Below are positions 1 to 8,394 of a stretch of 37,686 bases of DNA, piece by piece. Made by a program: the position numbers and the translations under genes. The stretch's first letter is position 1. Every line of letters starts with the position of its first letter. The notes beneath the pieces were generated by a model. That model saw nothing but the letters and a program-made list of their open reading frames with translations, made no database searches and was not told the DNA's origin. Source of the stretch: Furfurilactobacillus rossiae DSM 15814 (GTDB lineage: Bacteria > Bacillota > Bacilli > Lactobacillales > Lactobacillaceae); contig NZ_AUAW01000022.1 of assembly GCF_000428925.1 (NCBI RefSeq), forward strand, positions 1 through 37,686. Reading direction: 5' to 3'.

Positions 1-177
1 CATCATTAACCGTGGATCATAGGCTGGCCGCCCAGTGGCGGCAGTTGCGTTCATGACGTCTTTTAAAGGAATAGAGTCTACGAATCGGCTTAACACCGTG
101 ACCACATGATTTTCACTAGGCGTAAAATCTAAATTCACTGCCAAACTGGTTTGATTATTGTTATAATTCTTGTACAT
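1..177 (-). CDS. IS1182-family transposase, N-terminal fragment (runs off the window)
   Basis: This is the first 59 codons of a transposase read leftward from an ATG at 177; the gene continues beyond position 1. The translation starts MYKNYNNNQTSLAVNLDF and has the 'ENH' and 'GRPAYDPRLMM' signatures of the DUF772 N-terminal domain found in IS1182-type DDE transposases. A Shine-Dalgarno-like GAGG lies upstream on the minus strand. The catalytic DDE domain is outside the window, so it cannot be judged whether the element is intact. The first of the two IS elements bounding this window. Confidence 0.8.
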   Translation of the reverse strand, partial: MYKNYNNNQTSLAVNLDFTPSENHVVTVLSRFVDSIPLKDVMNATAATGRPAYDPRLMM

Positions 178-255
178 GGAGATAACCTCGCTTTCTGATT
201 GTTTAGTCGCTGTTGGATAAGCAGAGAATTGTCTCTGTGCCTACATAATAGTACG

Positions 256-298
256 AAAATAAGGTTCGAAATCAAAAAACGATTTCGAACCTTATTTT
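256..298. repeat. Perfect 18-bp inverted repeat beside the IS1182 gene
   Basis: Two perfect 18-bp arms (256-273 and 281-298) flank a 7-nt loop, and both ends are A/T-rich. It reads as a bidirectional terminator-like hairpin. Because it lies about 80 bp upstream of the transposase start, it is probably near the outer end of the insertion sequence, where such hairpins block read-through into the transposase. The exact IS boundary cannot be set without the other end. Confidence 0.65.
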
Positions 299-300
299 TT

Positions 301-661
301 ATTCAAGAGTTTTGTCCCGCTCTCTTAGCCTAAAATGTTCCACTAATAAAAATTATAACATATATTCATTAATAATATGAATCATTCAAGTGGTGAATTT
401 TACAGTATTCCCAGTGTATTGGCTTTTTTAAAAATTAATATTATTTTCGATTGGTTTATTTTGAGCCAGCTAACGCTCAGAATTTTACTGATCTTAGCTT
501 ATTATTGTGTTTCCAATAAAACGTGAATAAATTATTGTTGCTACAACGGCGTTTTTAGAGCACAAAGTCATCATTTTTGCTATTTTAGTGAGTTTAAGGC
601 AATTAGTGGCCGAAACCTTAGTTTAAAGGTGTTTCCATCAACAAACAAAGGTGGTGCACTC
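301..661. other. Intergenic region between the IS element and the MarR gene
   Basis: AT-rich, with no convincing ORF. It holds one short inverted repeat (ATTCAT at 364-369 against ATGAAT at 377-382) and a small TGAGC/GCTCA hairpin near 462-480. No clear promoter hexamer pair could be assigned. Confidence 0.4.
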
Positions 662-1120
662 ATGGACGAAACAGCAGAACAGCAACAAATGGTCGTTGAT
701 ATGATGACAGAAGGGTATTTGTCGAGTTTTCGCCAAATTGAAAAGGTTCTTGGGAAGGTTTCTAGTAAGTTTGGCGTTGGCTGGAGTGGACTATCAATTT
801 TAAACCAGCTGGCCACGAACCAAAGCGCAAATGTGTCTGATTTGGCAGAAAAAAACCACGTTACTAAGGGCGCAATTTCAATTCAAATTTCTGAGTTAAT
901 GAAAGCCAAACTGATTGAGATGGATGAAGATCCAAATGATCGTCGACGACATATCGTTAAATTAACTTCCAAGGGTCAAAAAATGGCCGATCATGAAGTT
1001 GCCCAGGCAAAAGAGATGGCTTCGCAAGTCTTGAATAACATGGGTGAAGCAGAAATGATGCGGTTACACACAGACCTTGCTGCTTTTGCGCATCTTCTTG
1101 AAGATACTAAACTTGAATAA
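662..1120 (+). CDS. MarR-family transcriptional regulator
   Basis: Winged-helix DNA-binding protein of 152 residues, the usual MarR size. The central part has the MarR wHTH pattern: 'LSILNQLA' before the helices, 'VSDLAEKNHVTKGAISIQISELMKAKLI' as the recognition region, and the wing signature 'DEDPNDRRRHIVKLTSKG'. Start chosen at ATG 662, preceded by AGGTGG at good spacing; an in-frame upstream ATG at 629 has no ribosome site. The next gene on the strand is azlC, 288 bp downstream, so MarR control of the amino acid exporter is possible but not shown. Ligand unknown. Confidence 0.88.
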   Translation: MDETAEQQQMVVDMMTEGYLSSFRQIEKVLGKVSSKFGVGWSGLSILNQLATNQSANVSDLAEKNHVTKGAISIQISELMKAKLIEMDEDPNDRRRHIVKLTSKGQKMADHEVAQAKEMASQVLNNMGEAEMMRLHTDLAAFAHLLEDTKLE

Positions 1121-1332
1121 TTTTTTGTGAGATAGTAATATGCCTGAATTTTTAAACATTTCAGATATATTGTTATCTTTTTTTAACCGAACGTTCCTCC
1201 TTTGTTAAATAAAAACGCTTTCATTTGTCTCGATGTTCGTCAATCTCCATCTGCATGGTTACAAAGACATTTTAATCATGGTAAAATATACTCGCATTGT
1301 TTCGAGATATTCACTGAGTCTTACTTGTTTCT

Positions 1333-1390
1333 AAAGCGAACCGCTCAGTTTCATTCAAACGAACGGTGAGGGTTTAACTGAGCGTGCTTT
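1333..1390 (+). promoter_or_regulatory. Hairpin in the azlCD leader
   Basis: CGCTCAGTT (1342-1350) pairs perfectly with AACTGAGCG (1376-1384), and AAAGC (1333-1337) with GCTTT (1386-1390). The hairpin ends seven bases before the GGAGG ribosome site of azlC. There is no U-run, so it is not a standard terminator; a role in translation or as an operator is inference. Confidence 0.4.
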
Positions 1391-1408
1391 AATGATGGAG
1401 GATGCATT

Positions 1409-2233
1409 TTGAAAAAGGAACCGGCGAACTGGCTGGCAGTGCTAAAAATTGCGATGCCGCTATGTTTAAGCTATATTCCCATTGGCTTGGCTTGTGGTGT
1501 GTTATTGCATGCGGGCGGTTTGAATACATGGTTGGTTGCACTTGTGTCATTGATCGTGTATTCAGGTGGTGCGCAATTTTTGATTGCCACCATGTTGACG
1601 ATTCATGCCCCAATTTCCCAGATTGTGATCATGCTGTTTTTCCTTGAATTGCGGTATGCGTTACTGGGGTCTAGTTTGTCACACTATCTCAAAAAGTCAT
1701 CCCACAAATTTATTTTGGGCTTCGCGTTTTCACTTAACGACGAAAACTACGCGGTGAACTATTTGAAGTTTGCCACGGATAAATATTGGACACCAAGTAA
1801 TGCCTTGTTGGTTGAGCACTATGCGTTATATACGTGGGCATTTTCAAACGTGGTTGGGAGCTTAATCGGATCATCATTACACATTAATTTGGTGATTGTT
1901 GACTTCGCATTGACTGCTTTATTCTTGTTTATGGTTACGATGCAGGTTAAGCGCCGTTTAACGCTGCTGACAGCCATTTTGGCGGGCGCACTGTCCGCTT
2001 TCTTCTGTGTTGCGTTAAAGAGTACCTTAGGGATTGTGATTGCGACCTTGCTCGCCTCAACTGCTGGTTTCTTGGCTGACCGGGTGATTCGCTCGATGGC
2101 ACCGGGCAGTTCCCTATTGTACAAAGTTCGTGGTCCTTCGGGGACACGCGAGACGATTAACGAACAGGAGCTGACTGAAGAGCGGCTGCTGAAGGAAGAA
2201 CAAGAGAAAGACAAGGATCACGACCATGAATGA
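1409..2233 (+). CDS. azlC: AzlC-family branched-chain amino acid exporter, large subunit
   Basis: Polytopic membrane protein of 274 residues that, with AzlD, is known to export branched-chain amino acids and analogues. The N-terminal half has the family pattern 'PLCLSYIPIGLACGVLLHAGGL...SLIVYSGGAQFLIATML', followed by 'FFLELRYALLGSSL' and 'AFSLNDENYAV'. Several further hydrophobic segments run to about residue 225. The last 40 residues form an unusually charged cytoplasmic tail rich in E, K and D (ending KDKDHDHE). Starts at TTG 1409 behind GGAGG (1397-1401); an ATG at 1402 is in another frame. Its stop overlaps the azlD start by 8 bp, so the two are translationally coupled. Confidence 0.9.
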   Translation: MKKEPANWLAVLKIAMPLCLSYIPIGLACGVLLHAGGLNTWLVALVSLIVYSGGAQFLIATMLTIHAPISQIVIMLFFLELRYALLGSSLSHYLKKSSHKFILGFAFSLNDENYAVNYLKFATDKYWTPSNALLVEHYALYTWAFSNVVGSLIGSSLHINLVIVDFALTALFLFMVTMQVKRRLTLLTAILAGALSAFFCVALKSTLGIVIATLLASTAGFLADRVIRSMAPGSSLLYKVRGPSGTRETINEQELTEERLLKEEQEKDKDHDHE

Positions 2234-2540
2234 TTTAGCCTTAGTGTTATTGGCGGGAGTGGCGGCCTTTATTCCGCGGTACTTCCCAATGTTGTTTTTT
2301 TCCAAACGTAAGATTCCAGACTGGTTCAACGAATGGATGGGCTTTGTCCCTGTGTCGTTGTTCACCGCGTTAATTGTGAAGCAAATTTTCGTTACTTCGA
2401 CGTATGCCTTTTCTGTAGGTAACATTGCCGCCATGATTTCCGCGGTGCTTGTCATTGTCATCGCGTACTTCACGCGTTCAATGACACTGTCCGTGGTGTT
2501 GGGGTTGTTGCTCATGTGGGCATTAACAACATTCTTATAA
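2226..2540 (+). CDS. azlD: AzlD-family branched-chain amino acid transporter, small subunit
   Basis: Small membrane protein of 104 residues with about four hydrophobic segments, typical for AzlD. Recognisable features are the early 'AAFIPRYFPMLFFSKRKIPDWFNEWMGFVPVSLFTALIV' stretch and a hydrophobic C-terminus. ATG 2226 lies inside the 3' end of azlC. A rho-independent terminator follows at 2557-2590, ending the two-gene operon. Expected to form the export complex with AzlC in the cytoplasmic membrane. Confidence 0.9.
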   Translation: MNDLALVLLAGVAAFIPRYFPMLFFSKRKIPDWFNEWMGFVPVSLFTALIVKQIFVTSTYAFSVGNIAAMISAVLVIVIAYFTRSMTLSVVLGLLLMWALTTFL

Positions 2541-2556
2541 AATTGAATGAATCGAC

Positions 2557-2590
2557 AGCTGACTATCGTTTCTTGATGGTCAGCTTTTTT
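2557..2590 (+). terminator. Terminator of azlCD
   Basis: AGCTGAC (2557-2563) pairs with GTCAGCT (2579-2585), followed by a run of T, starting 17 bp after the azlD stop. Confidence 0.85.
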
Positions 2591-2715
2591 GTGCCTGCCA
2601 CATTTTTGCGCATCTGCATGCTGCATAAAAGCGTCGGCTGGTGTTTTTTTCGCATGTTATAGAGTTGCGTCTTTCCTTCGGATTTTCTACACACTGTGAA
2701 TTAGTCAATGATACG

Positions 2716-2744
2716 AAAAACAACCGTCAAGAAATTGACAGTTG
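2716..2744 (-). terminator. Terminator of cfa
   Basis: Read on the minus strand: CAACTGTCAA and TTGACGGTTG arms around a 4-nt loop (2721-2744), then five T (2716-2720), just past the cfa stop. Confidence 0.85.
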
Positions 2745-2757
2745 TCGGAATGAAACA

Positions 2758-3933
2758 TTATTTGTACATATAATCCCGTGTCATTGGTAGCACACGACCA
2801 GATGCACCTTTAGTGAGCAGGAACTGAATGACGTCGATGTTACCAGACTGGAACGAAGCCGCACATGCTTGTAGGTACAAATCCCACATGCGCATGAAGC
2901 GTTCGTCGAATTGTTTGGCAATTTCGTCACGATGCTCATTGAAATTCTTATCCCAGATTTCCGTAGTCCGTTGATAGTGACGACGCAGGGGTTCCATGTC
3001 GTCGACTTGCAAACCAGCGTCGATCATGTGGTCGATGTTTTCCGTTAAACCGGGAACATAACCACCTGGGAAGATGTATTTGTCGAGCCAAGCGTTCGTG
3101 GCACCGCCTTGTTGACGAGTAATTCCATGAATTAAGGCAACGCCGTCGTCGGTGAGGTACTTGGCCACACACTTGAAGTAGGCGCCCAAGTTTTCTTTAC
3201 CAACATGTTCAAACATCCCAACGGAGGTGATGTAATCCCACGTTTCGTTACCTAATTCGCGGTAGTCTTCCAAACGAACTTCGGCAACATCTTGTAAGTC
3301 TTCATCGATAATCCGCTGTTTAACCAAGTCATATTGTTCTTGGCTTAGCGTGATCCCAGTGACTTTTAAACCGTATTCTTTGGCAGCTGTGAGCATTAAC
3401 GTACCCCAGCCACAACCAATATCCAACAGACGTTTGCCAGGTTGAGGATCAAGCTTCTTGATAATGTGATGAACCTTGTTTAGCTGTGCTTGTTCCAAAG
3501 TGTCATCATCATGTTCGAAGTAAGCACATGAGTAAGTCAACGTTGGGTCTAACCACAATTTGTAGAAGTCATTACCAACATCGTAATGTTTTTGGATGTC
3601 TTCCTTAGAGTGTGACTCACTGTGTGATTGCTTTGGCATGAACCGTTTGAACTTACTGTTGTTGAAGAAACTGCCAGCACTTTCATAAGCGGACTCGATC
3701 AGCTTTTGAATGCTACCGTCAATTTCGATGCGGCCGTCCATAACCGCTTCTCCAAGTGCCAATGACGCGTTGCGCGTTAATGACTTGATTGGCACAAGTT
3801 CGTGAAAGGTAACTGTCACCTGTGGTTCGCCGTCACCACCATAAACATCGCTGGTGCCGTCCCAATAATTGACACGCACAGGGATGTTGAATGAGTGACT
3901 GAGAAATGTCTTGTAAAATGTCTTATCCAGCAT
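2758..3933 (-). CDS. cfa: Cyclopropane-fatty-acyl-phospholipid synthase
   Basis: SAM-dependent enzyme that methylenates the cis double bond of unsaturated phospholipid acyl chains in the membrane, usually tied to acid and stationary-phase stress. 391 residues. The SAM-binding motif '[20 protein letters not shown]' lies near residue 170; the family signatures '[24 protein letters not shown]' and '[17 protein letters not shown]' are present, as is '[11 protein letters not shown]'. Start set at ATG 3933 ([20 protein letters not shown]), which has an AGAAGG ribosome site. The frame stays open to 4017, but that extension has no such site and does not look like the family N-terminus. Single-gene unit with its own promoter (4023-4051) and terminator. 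Confidence 0.95.
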   Translation of the reverse strand: MLDKTFYKTFLSHSFNIPVRVNYWDGTSDVYGGDGEPQVTVTFHELVPIKSLTRNASLALGEAVMDGRIEIDGSIQKLIESAYESAGSFFNNSKFKRFMPKQSHSESHSKEDIQKHYDVGNDFYKLWLDPTLTYSCAYFEHDDDTLEQAQLNKVHHIIKKLDPQPGKRLLDIGCGWGTLMLTAAKEYGLKVTGITLSQEQYDLVKQRIIDEDLQDVAEVRLEDYRELGNETWDYITSVGMFEHVGKENLGAYFKCVAKYLTDDGVALIHGITRQQGGATNAWLDKYIFPGGYVPGLTENIDHMIDAGLQVDDMEPLRRHYQRTTEIWDKNFNEHRDEIAKQFDERFMRMWDLYLQACAASFQSGNIDVIQFLLTKGASGRVLPMTRDYMYK

Positions 3934-4022
3934 GAATCCTTCTGTTCCTTTCTCGTTAACCGTTTGATGGTAGTGCCCGTATGGCAAAAACGCCATCATG
4001 TTTTTTAAAAAATACAATCTTC

Positions 4023-4051
4023 AGTATAACGCTGTTTGTCAAAACACCCAA
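4023..4051 (-). promoter_or_regulatory. Putative cfa promoter
   Basis: On the minus strand TTGGGT (4046-4051), 17 bp, then TATACT (4023-4028). This would give a leader of roughly 80 nt before the ATG at 3933. Confidence 0.55.
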
Positions 4052-4217
4052 CGCTTTAAATACGACCAAAAATGACTTATATAAGTCGATTTGTTCAGAA
4101 TGCAAACAAACCTGATTTAGATTGTCAGTTAATTTACCAATTCTTTCTAACAAAAGATTTGCGCGATTTTTTGTCAGGTTATAAAATTCAGTAGTTTAGA
4201 AAAGCCGATTGCTTGTA

Positions 4218-4247
4218 TTGGTATAGACATGACTTCATTGCTATAAT
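4218..4247 (+). promoter_or_regulatory. Putative promoter upstream of the ROK gene
   Basis: TTGGTA (4218-4223), 18 bp, TATAAT (4242-4247). Transcription from here would give a leader of about 300 nt before the ROK start. Confidence 0.45.
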
Positions 4248-4477
4248 GACTTCACAATTGCTTTTTAAACAATTGGTTTTTCATTAGCCAAATCTTTATC
4301 CATTGTTGCAACGTCACTTGAAAAGCATCGGTTAGTTAGTTTGTAAAGCGGACACGAAAGGAACTAGACAAAACATTGGTCAATATGGGGCTAAAAATGC
4401 CTATTTTGTGTACTTTTACGTACTAGCATTTTATTATGAATATATAAAGATGTTTATAGGCGACGTTAGGAGGGTAG

Positions 4478-4516
4478 AGATAACGACCTGAATCTAAGCG
4501 TTCTGCTTAGTTATCT
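4478..4516 (+). other. Two-part hairpin in the ROK leader
   Basis: CTAAGC (4494-4499) pairs with GCTTAG (4505-4510) around a 5-nt loop, and AGATAA (4478-4483) pairs with TTATCT (4511-4516) outside it, leaving a bulge on the 5' side. No U-run follows. Function unknown; it matches no riboswitch class I recognise. Confidence 0.4.
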
Positions 4517-4556
4517 GATGAACGAATGGATTTAGTATGTTTGTTATCACACTAAA

Positions 4557-5732
4557 ATGATTATTAATAAACACATTATGCGTAGCACCAATGAAAAGCA
4601 GGTGCTTCAACAAATTATAAATGAGGGGCCAATTTCGCGTAGTCAGATTTCACGTAATCTAGATTTGAATAAAGTAACGGTTTCTGATATCTACAACCAG
4701 TTATTGAAAACCGGCGTTATTCGTGAAGTTGGTCATGGGGTTAGCACTAAAAATGGTGGCCGTCGACCTGTAATGGGAGAGTTAAATGTTAGCAAAAACT
4801 ACGTCATGGCAGTCAACCTCGGCACCAGTAGCGTTGACATTTTGATCAGCCGTTTTAACGCCTCAAAGTTAAGCATGCAAACGATTGATACAGATGGCAT
4901 TAATTTAACGACTGTGATGGACATGATTACGTCGGCAATTACTAAGGAAGTTGGTCAGTTAAGTGACCAGTCATTGGCCGGGATTGCGTTTGTTATCGAT
5001 GGTACAGTCTATAACAACCATATTATTAGCACAGAACTTAAAGGCTTGGAAAACTTTGACTTGGCTAAGTATTTTGCTGATAAGTTTCAGGTGCCGGTGT
5101 TGATTGAAAATGCGGCCAACCTTTCCGCCATCTACGAACGTGACTTTCATGATAATGAGTTGTTTAAGAACTTAGTCACGCTGATGATCGGCAAACACCT
5201 GCGGGCAGGTATTGTCGCTGACCAGCACTTGTATACCGGTCACGAAGGTCACGCTGGTGAAGTTGGCGAAGCCTACCTTGTTGACCGTTATGACCATAGT
5301 AAGATGGCTGCCGCCGATGTTTATGCGTCTGAACCAGCCCTAAACAAGGCGATTCGGGACCGCATGGGTTGGCAGGAAATGGACTTTGCAAAACTGACCG
5401 AGGCTTATTACCATAAAGACGATCGGGTGATGGAACCGATTGATGATTTTGCCTACTACCTATCGCGGGTTTTGACGAATCTTTCCACGAGTTTTGCGCC
5501 GGATGTGGTGATCTTAAACGGGGACATGTTCAAACGTTTCCCACAGATTCTCCAATCTGTTCGTAATTCACTTGTCCAGATGATGCCCGATGGCGACACA
5601 CCGGTAATTTTGACCAAGGGATACACTGAGTCTGCCCTATTAGGGGCTACTTCATATATCATTCACCACGCGCTGGGATTAGATGATCTGAAGCTTGATT
5701 TTCAGGCTAAGGCAGAGAGTGTTCCAGAATAA
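4557..5732 (+). CDS. ROK-family transcriptional regulator (NagC/XylR type)
   Basis: 391 residues: an N-terminal MarR-like wHTH ('GPISRSQISRNLDLNKVTVSDIYNQLLKTGVIREVG', then the 'STKNGGRRP' wing typical of ROK repressors) followed by a sugar-kinase-fold ROK domain. The glucokinase-like phosphate loop is poor ('AVNLGTSSVDILIS' where kinases have DxGGT). 'GHEGHAGEVGE' matches the ROK ExGH region, but the CxCGxxGCxE zinc motif that normally follows is absent, with no cysteine there at all. It is therefore probably a sugar-responsive repressor without kinase activity and with an altered zinc site. ATG 4557 lacks a clear ribosome site and overlaps the stop of a 7-codon frame (4537-4560). No sugar genes adjoin it, so the inducer is unknown. 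Confidence 0.85.
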   Translation: MIINKHIMRSTNEKQVLQQIINEGPISRSQISRNLDLNKVTVSDIYNQLLKTGVIREVGHGVSTKNGGRRPVMGELNVSKNYVMAVNLGTSSVDILISRFNASKLSMQTIDTDGINLTTVMDMITSAITKEVGQLSDQSLAGIAFVIDGTVYNNHIISTELKGLENFDLAKYFADKFQVPVLIENAANLSAIYERDFHDNELFKNLVTLMIGKHLRAGIVADQHLYTGHEGHAGEVGEAYLVDRYDHSKMAAADVYASEPALNKAIRDRMGWQEMDFAKLTEAYYHKDDRVMEPIDDFAYYLSRVLTNLSTSFAPDVVILNGDMFKRFPQILQSVRNSLVQMMPDGDTPVILTKGYTESALLGATSYIIHHALGLDDLKLDFQAKAESVPE

Positions 5733-5765
5733 CTTCAATGACGAAAACTGTTTCTAACGATTTCA

Positions 5766-5802
5766 AAAAGGTAGTCGACTAATATTGTTGGCTACCTTTT
5801 TT
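5766..5802 (+). terminator. Terminator after the ROK gene
   Basis: Ten-base-pair stem with two G-T pairs (GGTAGTCGAC against GTTGGCTACC) extended by A/T pairs and ending in a T-run. Confidence 0.8.
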
Positions 5803-5904
5803 AGTCCAAAGATTAAGTTCTTCATGAGTTTACGGTGCTGTGAGTGGCTGAAAAATAGGCAGTGAGGTACAGTTAAAGCAGAGAAATTATTGGGGGATTT
5901 GGTT

Positions 5905-6990
5905 GTGACAACATACTATCAACGATTTGTGAAAAACGTGTCGCTACGACGTTGGACGGTGTTAGGGTTCATCGTATTAGCGTTGTGGTTAATGCGTTCC
6001 ATGATTAGCATTGTCCTGTTAACATTTGTGTTTACTTTTTTGGTTACTCGACTGACGCAGTTTATTCGCCGATTTGTGAAGATACCAGCGGCAGTGATTG
6101 TAATTGCCATTTACTTGTTAGTGATCTTAGGGCTGTATTCAGGAATCACGAACTATATTCCTAAGCTGATTGATGAAACAGTTAAAATGGCGAATACCGT
6201 TTACAATTTTTATCGAAATCCGTCGCATGATACGAACTATGTTGTGAACTTTATCAATCAGTATGCCAAACGGTTGGATATCATGAATCAGCTTAAAAAT
6301 TGGGCAACGATTATTTTGAACTACGTCGGCTATATTGGGCAGATGGCCTTAACCTTGTTTTTCTCGCTAATTTTGAGTTTCTTCTTCACCGTCGAAAATA
6401 AACGAGTTCGGGAATTCTCACATCTGTTTTTGGATTCTACATACGGCTGGTTTTTCCAGGATGTTTCCTATTTGTTTAAAAAGTTCATCAACACGTTTGG
6501 TGTCGTCATCGAGGCCCAATTCTTCATTGCTATCTGCAATACGGTGATTACGACAGTCACACTGGCTTTCATGCGGATGCCACAGTTGCCAACCTTGGCG
6601 TTAATGATCTTCATTCTCAGTTTGATTCCGGTGGCGGGGGTAATTATTTCCGTAGTGCCGTTGGGATTGATTGCATATTCAGTTGGTGGACTGGATTACG
6701 TTATTTATATTTTGGTGATGATCCTCGTTGTGCACACATTAGAAGCCTACGTGCTGAACCCCCAGTTTTATGCTAGTCGGACCGAGTTGCCCATCTTCTA
6801 TACGTTTGTCGTGTTACTAGTTGGCGAGCGGTTATTCGGTGTCTGGGGGCTAATTTTCGGCGTGCCACTATTTACGTTTTTCCTTGATTTACTGGGCGTT
6901 AAGTCGATTGGTCGTGAGCGGCCAAGTATCAAACGGATGCGGGAACGCCGTCGTGCCAAACGAACTGTTGATGGGGATGACGGAAAGTAG
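5905..6990 (+). CDS. AI-2E family transporter (YdiK/PerM-type membrane protein)
   Basis: 361-residue membrane protein of the AI-2E transporter family (formerly UPF0118). It shows two N-terminal hydrophobic segments, a central soluble stretch ('YIPKLIDETVKMANTVYNFYRNP'), then the conserved C-terminal block 'FMRMPQLPTLALMIFILSLIPVAGVIISVVPLGLIA' and 'LEAYVLNPQFYASRTELP', ending with a basic tail (KRMRERRRAKR). Known members differ in substrate (signal export, ion antiport), so the cargo is not assigned. Start set at GTG 5905, eight bases after GGGGGA; the upstream TTG at 5890 overlaps that ribosome site. Stands alone between two terminated units. Confidence 0.85.
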   Translation: MTTYYQRFVKNVSLRRWTVLGFIVLALWLMRSMISIVLLTFVFTFLVTRLTQFIRRFVKIPAAVIVIAIYLLVILGLYSGITNYIPKLIDETVKMANTVYNFYRNPSHDTNYVVNFINQYAKRLDIMNQLKNWATIILNYVGYIGQMALTLFFSLILSFFFTVENKRVREFSHLFLDSTYGWFFQDVSYLFKKFINTFGVVIEAQFFIAICNTVITTVTLAFMRMPQLPTLALMIFILSLIPVAGVIISVVPLGLIAYSVGGLDYVIYILVMILVVHTLEAYVLNPQFYASRTELPIFYTFVVLLVGERLFGVWGLIFGVPLFTFFLDLLGVKSIGRERPSIKRMRERRRAKRTVDGDDGK

Positions 6991-7022
6991 TGTGACCTAT
7001 GTAATTTATGTCTGATTTCGGT

Positions 7023-7028
7023 TATAAT
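7023..7028 (+). promoter_or_regulatory. Probable -10 box of gpmA
   Basis: TATAAT lies 38 bp before the gpmA start codon. The -35 region at optimal spacing is weak. Confidence 0.5.
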
Positions 7029-7065
7029 GAATTGATTATTACATTTAAGAAAGAGGTTATTAGAG

Positions 7066-7758
7066 ATGGCTAAATTAGTATTGATTCGTCACGGTCAATC
7101 ACAATGGAACTTATCTAACCAGTTTACTGGCTGGGTTGACGTTGACTTGAGCGACAAGGGTGTTGAAGAAGCAAAGCATGCTGGTCAATTGATCAAGGAA
7201 CATGGTTTGGAATTTGACTACGCCTTCACTTCAGTTTTGACACGTGCAATCAAGACCTTACACTACGCCTTGGAAGAATCCGACCAATTATGGGTTCCTG
7301 AAACCAAGACTTGGCGTTTAAACGAACGTCACTACGGCGCTTTACAAGGCCAAAACAAGGCCGAAGCTGCTAAAAAGTGGGGCGATGACCAAGTTCACAC
7401 TTGGCGTCGTTCATACGATGTTTTGCCTCCATTGTTGAGTGCTGATGACGAAGGTTCTGCATCAAAGGACCGTCGTTATGCTAACTTGGATCCAAAGATC
7501 GTTCCCGGTGGTGAAAACCTGAAGGTCACTTTGGAACGTGTTATGCCTTTGTGGGAAGACGAAATTGCACCTAAGTTATTAGATGGCAAGAACGTTATCA
7601 TCGCTGCCCACGGTAACTCATTACGTGCTTTGTCAAAGTACATTGAAAACATCTCTGACGAAGACATTGTTTCATTGGAAATGGCAACTGGTGAACCAGT
7701 TGTTTACGACTTCAACGACAAGTTGGAAGTTCAAAGCAAAGTTAAGCTAGACAAGTAA
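7066..7758 (+). CDS. gpmA: 2,3-bisphosphoglycerate-dependent phosphoglycerate mutase
   Basis: Glycolytic enzyme interconverting 3- and 2-phosphoglycerate in the cytosol. 230 residues, full family length. The catalytic histidine is His9 in the RHG motif ('[12 protein letters not shown]'); 'ERHYGALQG' (about 87-95) and '[12 protein letters not shown]' (about 180-191, second catalytic His) are intact. Codon use is strongly biased to highly expressed codons (AAG, GGT, GAA, TTG), unlike its neighbours, as expected for glycolysis. ATG 7066 follows AAAGAGG. Monocistronic, with its own terminator. Confidence 0.97.
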   Translation: MAKLVLIRHGQSQWNLSNQFTGWVDVDLSDKGVEEAKHAGQLIKEHGLEFDYAFTSVLTRAIKTLHYALEESDQLWVPETKTWRLNERHYGALQGQNKAEAAKKWGDDQVHTWRRSYDVLPPLLSADDEGSASKDRRYANLDPKIVPGGENLKVTLERVMPLWEDEIAPKLLDGKNVIIAAHGNSLRALSKYIENISDEDIVSLEMATGEPVVYDFNDKLEVQSKVKLDK

Positions 7759-7771
7759 TTTGATATGAAAT

Positions 7772-7797
7772 GCATCCGTTTAGGCGGGTGCTTTTTT
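7772..7797 (+). terminator. Terminator of gpmA
   Basis: GCATCCG (7772-7778) pairs with CGGGTGC (7785-7791), followed by six T. Confidence 0.88.
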
Positions 7798-7876
7798 ATT
7801 TTATTGATAGTTGTAGCCTTCAAGGCTGGTATACTAAATTGTAGTATATGTACAATGAAATCTGTGAGAAGTAAGA

Positions 7877-8026
7877 ATTGAAGAGCTTGAGTCAGCATTA
7901 CGGAGCTGAGAGAAGGATTGAAGAGCTTGAGTCAGCATTACGGAGCTGAGAGAAGGATTGAAGAGCTTGAGTCAGCATTACGGAGCTAAGCAAGCATTGA
8001 ATAGTCGAAGGCAGTATTAGGAATGG
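7877..8026. repeat. 40-bp tandem repeat, three near-identical copies plus a degenerate fourth
   Basis: The unit begins ATTGAAGAGCTTGAGTCAGC. Copies start at 7877, 7917 and 7957; the first two are identical, the third diverges in its last 10 bases, and a much degraded fourth runs about 7996-8026. The 40-bp period is not a multiple of three, so it does not encode a repeated peptide. Possibly a slippage product in decaying DNA or a structural/regulatory array; no unit is strongly palindromic. Confidence 0.9.
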
Positions 8027-8233
8027 AAAATTGACAGTGTTTTTGTCTACCATGAATTGTTTGTGATTATTGTCTTGACTGTGGTTCTGGAAATTCTGTT
8101 TATTCATCAGATTCACATCGCCTTAAGGTATCCAAGTAATGTTAGGTATTTCAATGATACTGATGACGTTGCTGTTCTATGGGTGCCGTTTGCTGCAAGC
8201 GTTGCGCTCGTCGGCATGATTGCCATTGTGTGA
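8021..8233 (+). pseudogene. Remnant ORF with two hydrophobic segments
   Basis: An open frame from just after a TAG near 8020 to TGA at 8231-8233 encodes about 70 residues with two hydrophobic stretches ('ELFVIIVLTVVLEILFI' and 'VLWVPFAASVALVGMIAIV'), but it has no good start codon or ribosome site. It looks like the 3' end of a lost small membrane protein gene. A terminator (8314-8364) still lies downstream on the same strand. I do not recognise the family. Confidence 0.35.
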
Positions 8234-8313
8234 GGGTTAGACAAAAGTTAAAAACTAGGAAACTGTATTCGGTCAATTACACCATCAGAATATAGTGCCA
8301 ATAATGTAAAAAT

Positions 8314-8364
8314 CTGCTGTTGATTATTAAGCTTTTAACCAGATAATCAATAGCAGTCTTTTTG
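8314..8364 (+). terminator. Terminator-like hairpin
   Basis: CTGCTGTTGATTAT (8314-8327) pairs with ATAATCAATAGCAG (8343-8356) with one G-T pair, followed by TCTTTTT. It lies between the remnant ORF and the TMEM175 pseudogene. Confidence 0.7.
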
Positions 8365-8394
8365 TTTTCATGATGGTTTGTCATAAAGATAGAC

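Larger units (their letters stand above)
3934..4556. other. Long divergent intergenic region between cfa and the ROK gene
   Basis: About 620 bp without a convincing ORF. It holds the cfa promoter, a rightward promoter-like TATAAT at 4242-4247 and a structured leader before the ROK gene. An aggaggg ribosome-site-like stretch at about 4468-4474 has no ATG, GTG or TTG at the right distance. Confidence 0.5.

Noticed and set aside
2114-2626. 170-codon open frame antisense to azlCD
   Set aside because: Shadow frame across two overlapping real genes and their terminator, without a ribosome site.
4537-4560. 7-codon upstream frame overlapping the ROK start as a leader peptide
   Set aside because: Not listed as a gene: it has no ribosome site and such a short frame is expected by chance; mentioned only as part of the leader finding.
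7877-8026. Tandem repeat as a CRISPR array
   Set aside because: The units abut directly with no unique spacers, and no cas genes are nearby.
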